NCBI GenBank assembly: GCA_028683995.1
Contig: JAQUGU010000074.1
Location: 1 to 7,984 of the forward strand
Direction: 5' to 3'
Source of the DNA: Syntrophomonadaceae bacterium
Lineage (GTDB): Bacteria > Bacillota > Syntrophomonadia > Syntrophomonadales > Syntrophomonadaceae
Length of the DNA stretch: 7,984 nt
A model generated the notes under the pieces. It made no database searches, had not been told where the DNA came from, and worked only from the letters and a program-made list of their open reading frames with translations. The position numbers were made by a program, and so were the translations under genes. Shown piece by piece: positions 1 through 7,800 of this stretch (its first letter is position 1; the number at the start of each line of letters is the position of its first letter).

Positions 1-5
1 AAATT

Positions 6-12
6 AAAGGAG
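6..12 (+). promoter_or_regulatory. Second Shine-Dalgarno-like site (AAAGGAG) upstream of the DUF2225 gene
   Basis: AAAGGAG is a good ribosome-binding sequence, but it lies 1 nt from the in-frame TTG at 14, 13 nt from the in-frame GTG at 26 and 11 nt from an out-of-frame ATG at 24 that is followed at once by TGA. It may serve an alternative, longer start of the DUF2225 gene, a start-stop mini-ORF, or be chance. No promoter can be judged because only about 50 bases precede the gene. Confidence 0.3.
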
Positions 13-41
13 TTTGAAAGATTATGTGAGAAATAGGTTAT

Positions 42-49
42 GGGGTGAT
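42..49 (+). promoter_or_regulatory. Ribosome binding site for the DUF2225 gene
   Basis: GGGGTGAT matches the anti-Shine-Dalgarno complement GAGGTGAT at seven of eight bases. The G-run ends 7 nt before the ATG at 53, a normal spacing, and this decides the start in favour of that ATG over upstream TTG or GTG codons. Confidence 0.6.
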
Positions 50-52
50 TTC

Positions 53-1084
53 ATGACTGCTAATAATCCATTTTTTGAAAAAAAATTTGCCTGCCCGGTA
101 TGTAAAACCAATTTTACTTCCCTGGCCGTACGTAGTTCGAGAGTTTACGTTGAACGGAAGGAGTCTGACCTGCACGTTATTTACCGGGGAGTGAGTCCTT
201 TGCATTACTCTATCATAGTTTGCCCTGCCTGCTATTACGCTGCTTCCAATAATGGCTTCTCCCAGGAAATAAACCCTATACTCTTGGAAAAGCTGATTCA
301 GGCCTTATACCAATTGAGACCAGAACCAGCCATTGAATATAACCAGGAAAGGGATCTGGAGAAAGCTCTGGGTTCGTTTAAGCTAGCTATTCGCTCGGGC
401 CAGCTAAAACAGGTGCGAGCCGGTGAACTGGCCGGGCTGTTTTTGGGAGCTGCCTGGGTAGCGCGAGAAACCCAAAATCAGGAACTGGAAAACGTCTATC
501 TCAAGGAAGCCCTGACCCATTACCTGGAGGCCTACAACAAGGACTTTCAATCGATTGGCAATATGAGTGATGTGCAGGCTACTTATCTAATTGGCGAGTT
601 ATACCGTCGCAATGGCGACAGCAAGGAAGCTGTTAACTGGTTTAATAAGGTAATCGTACATAAATATATTAAGAAATATCCGCAAATAGAAAAACTTACC
701 CGGGAGCAGTGGGCCCTGGCCAGGGAACAAGCCCAATTGCAGCCTGTTTCTGAGGGCGCAACTGTTCAACCGGCTGTTCAACTGGAAGAGAGGCCGGAAA
801 ATAATACCCATACAGCCCCAGCTAGTAATGCCAATAAAATTGCGTCCCCACAGCGGCGACCCAGTATGCAGATGCCGGCTCATCTATATGCTGATCAGAT
901 TGACTGGCTAACCCGTATTGTTAATAACGGCTATAACAGCACCAAAACCCTGGTCAGTAAAGAACAGGTTCTACGTGCCCTGCTGGACGCAGTTATTAAA
1001 AACCTGGATAAAAATTTGCCGGAGCAGTTCAGTAACGAAGAAGAACTGAAAGCCCTTTTTGGTGAATTGCTAACCAGGACATAG
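53..1084 (+). CDS. DUF2225 family protein with N-terminal zinc-ribbon-like cysteines, TPR-like middle and C-terminal extension
   Basis: A 343-residue protein of unknown function. Residues 14-17 (CPVC) and 57-60 (CPAC) form two CxxC pairs around a conserved-looking core (VRSSR, ESDLHVIYRGVSPLHY, then CPACYYAA), the hallmark of DUF2225; the cysteines probably bind zinc. Residues about 85-215 are mostly helical, with one convincing TPR-like unit near 177-202 (TYLIGELYRRNGD...AVNWFNKVI). A Pro/Glu/Asn/Ala-rich linker at about 230-277 leads to a last helical segment (about 278-343), which is extra relative to the DUF2225 core. No signal peptide or membrane segment is seen, so it is probably cytosolic. 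The ATG at 53 is preferred because GGGGTGAT lies 7 nt upstream of it by its G-run and because family members start shortly before the first CxxC. An in-frame TTG at 14 would add 13 residues but sits only 1 nt from an AAAGGAG; an in-frame GTG at 26 is also possible. The gene converges on addA. The family call is firm; the role is unknown. Confidence 0.85.
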   Translation: MTANNPFFEKKFACPVCKTNFTSLAVRSSRVYVERKESDLHVIYRGVSPLHYSIIVCPACYYAASNNGFSQEINPILLEKLIQALYQLRPEPAIEYNQERDLEKALGSFKLAIRSGQLKQVRAGELAGLFLGAAWVARETQNQELENVYLKEALTHYLEAYNKDFQSIGNMSDVQATYLIGELYRRNGDSKEAVNWFNKVIVHKYIKKYPQIEKLTREQWALAREQAQLQPVSEGATVQPAVQLEERPENNTHTAPASNANKIASPQRRPSMQMPAHLYADQIDWLTRIVNNGYNSTKTLVSKEQVLRALLDAVIKNLDKNLPEQFSNEEELKALFGELLTRT

Positions 1085-1130
1085 ACACTGAATACACTGA
1101 AATTTATGAAGGGCACTGAATTTTTATAAA

Positions 1131-1169
1131 ATGATAAATAAAGGCTAGTACTTTAGCTTCTATTTTCAT
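1131..1169. terminator. Candidate bidirectional intrinsic terminator between the DUF2225 gene and addA
   Basis: The left side 1131-1147 pairs with 1154-1169 around a 6-nt loop (GTACTT), with one bulge, one mismatch and one G-U pair near the middle. The strongest part is the loop-proximal stem GGCTA/TAGCT. On the plus strand it is followed by CTATTTTC; on the minus strand the stem ending AGCC is followed by TTTATTTATCATTTT, a better U-rich tail. The GC content of the stem is modest, so it may be weak in the plus direction. Its place between convergent genes suits transcription stop from both sides. Confidence 0.45.
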
Positions 1170-1178
1170 GGATAGTTG

Positions 1179-1191
1179 TGGCCTTCGGCCA
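1179..1191. repeat. Small GC-rich hairpin TGGCC-TTC-GGCCA inside the intergenic repeat
   Basis: A perfect 5-bp stem with a 3-nt loop, extendable by a G-U pair on the plus strand (1178 with 1192). No run of T follows it on either strand, so it is unlikely to be a terminator by itself. It sits on the loop side of the right arm of the larger inverted repeat and probably forms part of that folded structure. Confidence 0.5.
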
Positions 1192-1245
1192 TGGGGAATC
1201 AGTGTTAATCATAAAAATCAGTGTTCTTCAGTGTCTATTTTCTTA

Positions 1246-4200
1246 CTATATCTTCAGCAGCACGGCCTCATCGATGCCAAAAAAGTAAAGGTAGCTTTCC
1301 TTGACCTTTTTGCCCTGGATAGTTTCCAGGGCTTCTTTGTATAATTTTAACTGAGGCTGATAATAACTAATCAACTCTTCCCGGTTCTCTTCAGTTACAT
1401 AATCAGTTTTAAAATCCACCAGCACAATTTGATCCCCTTCATAGAAAAAGAGATCTATAACTCCCTGAACCAGCATCTTCTCATCAGGGACAGCGACGTT
1501 ATCCATTACTTCAGAAGCATAACGCAGTTGATTGAAGGGTACTTCCCTTTCCACTTCCCGGGCATTAAGTATCCTCTGCCCCAGAGGCGAACGGAAGAAG
1601 CGGAATATTTTAGTGGTATTTACGGTTTTAGCTTCGTCCTCCAGAAGCATTTCCTGTCTTACCATGGTTTCCACCTGCTGGCGAATAGCCTTCTGATCTT
1701 GCACCCTGGTAAAATCAAGATGCTGCATAACAAAATGCATTATAATACCTTTGTGAGCCGGAGTTAATTCTTTTATTCCTTCCACAAAGCGGGGCCGGGT
1801 AAGAGAGCCATGAATTTCTATCCCCATTAATGCGGGATCCACCTGTCCTTCTTGGAGCTGGGAAACTGAAACCTTGGAGGGAATCCTTTCCGCCTGCTCA
1901 AATGGGTAGTTCCAGCCCAGGCGCTGTGATACCAGTTCACAATCACTCCCAGGCTCATGCTGTTCAACCTCTTCATAAAAAGCGCCCAGCATCTCAGCTG
2001 CTTTGGCATCAGTACCGCCGATATCGCTGCGTTTAAGGATTTCCACCTGCCACCGGGAAGGGTCATTTTGCAGATCCGCCTCCGTCCAGGATACCCCGGC
2101 CAGTTCCCGCAAAATACCTCCATCGGGGTGACGCATTAGAACCGGGGCCACCCAATCCAGAGGGTTTTTGCCCCGGGCCAGGTTAAATGGGGTGGGCACA
2201 CTGCTCCATTTTTGGACGTTCTTTTCCACGTCCTTCACCGAGCCTATCATTATTAGCTTGTGCTGGGGCCTGGTGCAGCCTACATAGAGTATGCGCATTT
2301 CTTCCGATAAGTTCTCCAGCCGGATTTTATGTTTAATGCTAATACGAGCTATGGTTTCATTAAAACCGCGCAGGTCGGGGTTGACATACCTGGGGCCAAT
2401 GCCCAGATCTTTATGAAATAATATGCGCTCGCTGCTGTCGCTCAAGTTAAATTGCTTACCTAAGCCGGCCAGAATCACCACCGGGAACTCCAGTCCTTTA
2501 CTGCGGTGAATGCTCATAATCCGAACCAGGTTTTCATTTTCACCCAGAATCCGGGCTACTCCCATATCTCCACTGCGGGCCTGAATCTTATCCACATATT
2601 TAATAAAATTGAACAGACCTTTTATAGATGTATCCTGAAACTGGCGAGCCCTTTCCAGCAAGGCCTTCAGGTTGGCCTGCCGCTGCCGTCCGCCCGGCAT
2701 GGCTCCAGCATAGTAAAAATAGCCGGTTTCATGCAGCAGTTTCCAGATGAATTCATCTATAGGGAGATAGCGGGCCTCTTCCTTCCAGCGGGTCAAGTCC
2801 TCCATAAAACGCTGTAATTTGTCTTTAAGCTCATTATCATGAACTGCCCGATAGGCTTCCATCGCTTCATAATAGCTCCGTGCCTGGCTTTGTACCCGTA
2901 TCTCAATCAGCTCATCCAGGGTAAACCCACCTATGGGAGAACGCATGATGCTTAAGAGGGGAATATCCTGGCGGCGGTTATCAATAAGGCGGAGAAGATT
3001 AAGTATCAAGGTGATTTCACTGGACTCAAAATAGCCACTGCCCAGGTCAGCATAAACAGGAATACCTTCAGCAGCTAAAATATCCCAGAAAGCGGTGATG
3101 GAGTTGCGGGTACTGCGCATCAAGACTACCATATCCCGGTACTCCAGGGGGCGATGGTTTTTAATTTTGTGATCATAAATCGGCTGCCCCAGTAATTCTT
3201 TGATTTTCCGCGCTGCCAGGCGGGCTTCTATCTCGGCATCGCCTGCCTGAGCCAATTCATCTTCTTCATCATCTTCCCGGTTTTTGTCAATCAAGTAGAC
3301 CTCAACCGGTTCGTTTCCGCTATCACTATTTTCCAGTCCGGGATAAAGGGCAGCCCGGGTATCATAGGTGATTTCGCCCAGATAAGGGGACATTATGTGG
3401 GTAAAAATATAATTGGCCCCATTAAGAATTTCCTCCCGGCTGCGAAAATTAATACTCAAATCAATGCGCTGGTTAAGCTTCCCGCCAGATTCCTGGAACT
3501 GCTCCATTTTTTGAATAAATAAAGTCGGATCAGCCAGGCGAAAACGGTAGATACTCTGCTTAATATCACCTACCAGGAAAACATTGTTATCCCGTTTAAT
3601 GCAATTTATAAGGGTTTCCTGAACCTCATTACTGTCCTGGTACTCGTCAACAAAAATATATTGATATTTTTGCCGGTACTCACCGGCAGCCTCCGGGTTA
3701 GATAGTATGGTCAGGGCATAATGTTCCAAATCATTAAAATCCAGGAGGCTTTTATCGGCTTTGCGTTTTGCGTATTCTTTATTAAAATCTATTACCAGCC
3801 GACAAAACTCCTCCATCAGAGGGTATAGCTCATTCAAATCATGCAAAAGCTTGGCCGGTTCCTTAAACAGAAATTCACTACCTGCTCCCCCGATTAGCTT
3901 TTTGCCTTCATCCCGGAGCTTTTGAGCCTGCTCTTTCAGGTTACTATCCACATCCTGCCCTACCCGGGAAAGCCGGGTATGGTTAATGTCACCCAGGCTG
4001 GCAGCGAGGTCAAAAATGTTGCCCTGGCCCAGGATTTGGAGTAATTTCTCAACCATTCCGATATCATCAAGCAGAGCATCGGCATATACTGCCGGTCCGC
4101 TCGGTTGGTAACAGAGCTGCAAGGCCTTCCGGAAAAGGTCGCCCGCTGCTTGCACCTGGACAGCAATTTGCTCCATTATACTCCTGACCCATACGCAGTC

Positions 4201-4812
4201 AGGAAATTCCTCTTCTCCCAGATTGAAATCGCAGGCTCTGGCCTCAAGCCACTGCTGTGGATACGGCTTGCACTGGGCAAATTCATAAGCTCGCAAAACC
4301 AGTTCCTGCAAACTTTGGTCGCTGCGGCTGCTGCCAAAGGACTCCACCAGGTTAAGAAAAATGGGAGTTGCTTTTTCATACTCGGCTTCAAACAAATCTT
4401 CCAAAGTCTCCATTTTAATTAAATCACTTTCCATGCTGTCGCTGATGCGGAAACCGGGGTCTATGCCTACCAGGTGAAAGTAACAGCGTATAACATCGGT
4501 ACAAAAAGCATGAATAGTGCTAATGGAGGCCTGGTTCAAGAGTTTCAGCTGCCGTCGCAGGTTCTGTTCATTTTCCGGTCTGCCCTCCAGCTCCGACTGC
4601 AGGGCATTACTAATCCTTTCCCGCATCTCCCCGGCTGCAGCCTGGGTAAAAGTGACGATTAACATGCGGTCTATATCAACACCATCTTTTAAGACCAATT
4701 GAATTATACGCTCTACCAATACCGCCGTCTTACCTGAGCCGGCAGCGGCTGCTACCAGGAGGTTGCAGTCCCGCGCCTTAATCGCATTTTCCTGGGCTTC
4801 AGTCCAACTCAC
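1246..4812 (-). CDS. addA: ATP-dependent helicase/nuclease subunit A (AddA)
   Basis: AddA, 1188 residues, close to the roughly 1200-1230 usual in Firmicutes. It is the motor and one nuclease of the AddAB complex, which unwinds and trims double-strand breaks in the cytosol to prepare 3' ends for RecA. UvrD/SF1A motifs are all visible in order: Q-motif WTEAQ at 3-7; Walker A AAAGSGKT at 22-29; motif Ia TFTQAAAGEM from 54; Walker B VDEYQDS with D389-E390; motif III GDIKQSIYRFR from G415; motif IV INFRSREE; motif V IHRSKGLEFP with H769; motif VI with R848. The C-terminal RecB-type nuclease has H1026, D1120 and D1133-x-K1135 (DFKTD), then QPQLKLY. The GTG start at 4812 overlaps the addB stop by 4 bp (GTGA) and has a perfect AGGAGGTG 8 nt upstream, implying translational coupling. 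It ends with tandem TAG-TAA stops. Motif VI reads YVGCTRPQHK, a little unlike the usual YVALTRAKEK. No break or frameshift is seen. Confidence 0.97.
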   Translation of the reverse strand: MSWTEAQENAIKARDCNLLVAAAAGSGKTAVLVERIIQLVLKDGVDIDRMLIVTFTQAAAGEMRERISNALQSELEGRPENEQNLRRQLKLLNQASISTIHAFCTDVIRCYFHLVGIDPGFRISDSMESDLIKMETLEDLFEAEYEKATPIFLNLVESFGSSRSDQSLQELVLRAYEFAQCKPYPQQWLEARACDFNLGEEEFPDCVWVRSIMEQIAVQVQAAGDLFRKALQLCYQPSGPAVYADALLDDIGMVEKLLQILGQGNIFDLAASLGDINHTRLSRVGQDVDSNLKEQAQKLRDEGKKLIGGAGSEFLFKEPAKLLHDLNELYPLMEEFCRLVIDFNKEYAKRKADKSLLDFNDLEHYALTILSNPEAAGEYRQKYQYIFVDEYQDSNEVQETLINCIKRDNNVFLVGDIKQSIYRFRLADPTLFIQKMEQFQESGGKLNQRIDLSINFRSREEILNGANYIFTHIMSPYLGEITYDTRAALYPGLENSDSGNEPVEVYLIDKNREDDEEDELAQAGDAEIEARLAARKIKELLGQPIYDHKIKNHRPLEYRDMVVLMRSTRNSITAFWDILAAEGIPVYADLGSGYFESSEITLILNLLRLIDNRRQDIPLLSIMRSPIGGFTLDELIEIRVQSQARSYYEAMEAYRAVHDNELKDKLQRFMEDLTRWKEEARYLPIDEFIWKLLHETGYFYYAGAMPGGRQRQANLKALLERARQFQDTSIKGLFNFIKYVDKIQARSGDMGVARILGENENLVRIMSIHRSKGLEFPVVILAGLGKQFNLSDSSERILFHKDLGIGPRYVNPDLRGFNETIARISIKHKIRLENLSEEMRILYVGCTRPQHKLIMIGSVKDVEKNVQKWSSVPTPFNLARGKNPLDWVAPVLMRHPDGGILRELAGVSWTEADLQNDPSRWQVEILKRSDIGGTDAKAAEMLGAFYEEVEQHEPGSDCELVSQRLGWNYPFEQAERIPSKVSVSQLQEGQVDPALMGIEIHGSLTRPRFVEGIKELTPAHKGIIMHFVMQHLDFTRVQDQKAIRQQVETMVRQEMLLEDEAKTVNTTKIFRFFRSPLGQRILNAREVEREVPFNQLRYASEVMDNVAVPDEKMLVQGVIDLFFYEGDQIVLVDFKTDYVTEENREELISYYQPQLKLYKEALETIQGKKVKESYLYFFGIDEAVLLKI

Positions 4813-7800
4813 CTGGCCTCCACCTCCTGCTCAGCTCTGATTTTACGGATAGCTTCATTGTTCTTTAAAGGGGGCAGATTTCGATAAGTGTTTCCGGGTA
4901 ACTGCCGGTCAAACTGGCAAATGGAGAGGTAGGGGCAGAAACTGCAGGGAGTTTGATTCTGGATTTTATAGGGTTCAATTTTTACTTTTCCCCCTACCAG
5001 CTCATGGCTAACTTTCCTTAGCAAGTTATCGACATGGCTAAGCAGATATTCAAAATCCTCTTCACTTAAAACAGAAGAATTGGTGTAAAAGCTGTCATCT
5101 TGTTTCAATCCAACTGGAATTATATCTGAATAGGCAGTAATTTCCCTATCCATCTCCCTAACGATGTTCACATCCTCCAGCACCAACCCTCGTAATTTAA
5201 GTTCCCTTGCCAGCTGCTGTTCAATTACTTCCTTAATCTCAGCTTCAGTCTTAATCAGGGGGTCATCTATTTTAAAATAAAAAATGCCCGCTGGTTTTAG
5301 CATGGGCCGCTCCAGTTCCTGCTCACCGGCCAGGACCGCCCGCAAATAGATGAGCAGTTGCAGGCTTAAGCCATAATAGGTATCAGAAAGGCTTAGCTTT
5401 TTATCCCCGGTCTTATAATCTATTATCCTTATATAACTGGCATCTTCCTGATCCAGTATGTCCACCCGGTCTATACGTCCTTCCAGGTACATGGTCTCAC
5501 CGTTTTCCAGTTCAATCGCCAGAGCCGGCAAAGTTCCTCCGGTTCCGAACCTGATTTCATATCCCAGCGGGGTAAAGCCGCCTCTTTTTATATGCTCACT
5601 TACGGTCCAGGCAGCTCGCCGTCCTATTCTTTTCAAGCGCTGGCTCAGGTAGCGATAGCGATTATTGCTGAAAAATACCCCTTCCCCCTGGGCGGTGAGC
5701 ATTTGGTCCATAACCGTGTCCATCAATAACTCGCAATCTTCGCGCTCTATCCCCTGCCATTTTCCCGGCCGCTGCTCTATTTGCAGGGCCAATTCCAGCA
5801 GAGAATTATGAAACAATTCTCCAATATCGGGAGCCCTGACCGAGAACTCTTTTCTTTCCCGGGGTGAAAGGCCGTAATGAACAAAATGAGCAAAAGGACA
5901 GGCAATAAATCGCTCCAAGCGAGTGACACTGCCGCGCAGAGGTAATTTATATAGCCGCCGGGCTTGGTCAGGAGCAATAGTATCTACTTGATTACGGTGG
6001 AAAAAGGCTTTTACCATATTATTGCAATGTTCCTGCCATTGGTCTTGCTGGCAGTACCAGTTATATACATCCCACCATAAATCTTCCATAGTTTTATTGT
6101 CCAGGTGAAGTCGCAGGTTCTCAATCAGGTGTTTGAAACTGCTCTGCGGGCGGGTTACCATCTGTAATTGCCTTTGCCGGTCATTTATCAGGCCGCTGTC
6201 TATGGTTAGCCCGGAAAAGAGATAGCATAGACGATCCAGCAGCAATGACGGGCGCAAGGCTCGGCCTTCGCTATCAGCCGTAGCATATGATAAGAATAGC
6301 TTCTGCCGGCACTTGACCAAAGCATTATAAATCAGGAAGTTCTCCTCAGCCACCTGCATCTCCCGGCTCTTGGAAATTTCCATCCCCTGACCGGCCAGAT
6401 AATCACTTTCATCAGTAGATAATATACCTTCCCGGGATTTGCCCGATGGAATTATGCCATCATTTACCCCTAAAACAAATAACGCCTTTATATCATGACT
6501 TTTCGAGCGCTGAATATTGCCCACCAGTACCTGATCCACAGTGGTAGGAATTATGCCCAGCTCGTGGGAAGAAAACCCCGCCTCCAGTACTTTTATATAC
6601 TCCTTCAGGCCACCCTGCTGATCGCCCAGGATTTCTACCATTTGGTCAAAGGTCTCAATAACTATATTCCAAATCTGGGTATACTGGTTGACCACTTCAT
6701 AAAGCTCTTGCGCCCGCAATTCTTCTATCCAACTCTGGAGCTTTTCCTGAACTCCCAGATTTTCCAGGTAATCGTACAGTATCCGGGTAATACCGGCAAA
6801 GGTTTCTTCCCCTGATAGAGCTGTTTTCATTTCCTCCAGAGGAGTGATAACTGCTTCCCGCCATTGATTTAACTCCTCCAGTTCATCTTCCTCTCCCCAG
6901 GTAAAGGGTTCTTTCCAGCGATTACCCCGGATACCATTGCTGAGCACATAGTTTTCCAGCTTTTCAGATGATTCACTATCCACAGCTCCCAGACCGGTTT
7001 TCAAGCAGCGGAAAACGTCTTCATAGAGGTAGCCCCGCTCCACACCATGCAATGACGCCAGTATATACTCGATAATGGGATTGTCCATTACATCCCTTTT
7101 CTGATCCATAAAAAAGGGAATAGCATATTCACGAAAAACTCGTTTGATGAGACCACCATAGCTATTAAGATCATTGCAGATTACGGCAATATCCTTCCAG
7201 CGGTATCCTTCATCTCGAACTAGACTAATCAGCCGGGCAGCCAAATCTTCAACTTCGCTATCGGGATTGGCAGCAGCAAAAATGCTCAGGCACCCAACCG
7301 GTTCCCGGTATTTTATGCTGGGATAAGCAAATAATTCCTGCTCCAGGTGCAAAAGTTCTTTATTCCTAAGCTGATTAGCAGCAGTAGTATCGATATTTAT
7401 CAAGTGAGCAGTTATACCATTATTTTGTGCCATTTCATTAAGACTGCGGTAAGTTCTCCGGGATAAAATGAAGAGGTCTTCGTCCCTTCGCCCTTTATCA
7501 TTATTAAGGGTAAGGCTGATGGTGGTTTCAGGACATACGGTAATAAGCTGCTCCAGGATTCTCAGACTTTGGGGCGAAAAAGTAGCGAAATTATCCACCC
7601 ATATCCGGGAAGTGGATAAATAACGACTGGAAGGCATCATATCAATGAAGAGATTAATGTAATCTTCGCTGTCTATGTATCGCTCTTGCAGGTAATCGTT
7701 AAAGTGCTGGTAAATCAATGTCACATCATGTAGTTTCCGGCCCAGCAGAGAATCTTTATCAATGCTATCCTGCATTTGCTTAATGTCATCGATTGCAACT

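Larger units (their letters stand above)
1081..1238. repeat. Intergenic imperfect inverted repeat with CACTGA words, between convergent genes
   Basis: The arm at 1081-1122 is the reverse complement of 1197-1238 at roughly 34 of 42 aligned positions; the outer 12 bases (ATAGACACTGAA / TTCAGTGTCTAT) match perfectly. Each arm holds three copies of CACTGA (starts 1086, 1095, 1114) or its complement TCAGTG (starts 1199, 1218, 1228), with spacings of 9 and 19 on the left and 19 and 10 on the right, so the whole is mirror-symmetric. Inside lie two further hairpins at 1131-1169 and 1179-1191. The left arm begins at the DUF2225 stop codon and the right arm ends 7 nt beyond the addA stop. It carries no gene. 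It could be a dispersed palindromic repeat (REP- or MITE-like) or a large terminator; only a genome-wide copy count would tell. Confidence 0.8.

Noticed and set aside
599..883. Minus-strand open frame of 94 codons opposite the DUF2225 gene
   Set aside because: It covers the low-complexity linker and TPR-like region of the real gene; there is no start signal and no family resemblance.
1081..1245. Possible small RNA or small protein in the intergenic gap
   Set aside because: The gap is explained by inverted repeats; no promoter-like -35/-10 pair or open frame with a ribosome site is convincing.
2506..2817. Plus-strand open frame of 103 codons opposite the AddA helicase motif V region
   Set aside because: A shadow of addA: it covers codons for conserved helicase residues (H769, K772), and its translation resembles no protein family I know.
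4105..4422. Plus-strand open frame of 105 codons inside addA
   Set aside because: It lies antisense to well-conserved addA coding sequence, has no recognisable domain or clear ribosome site, and its composition is what the reverse of a coding strand gives.
6495..6815. Plus-strand open frame of 106 codons opposite addB
   Set aside because: Antisense to addB with no convincing ribosome site or protein-like features.
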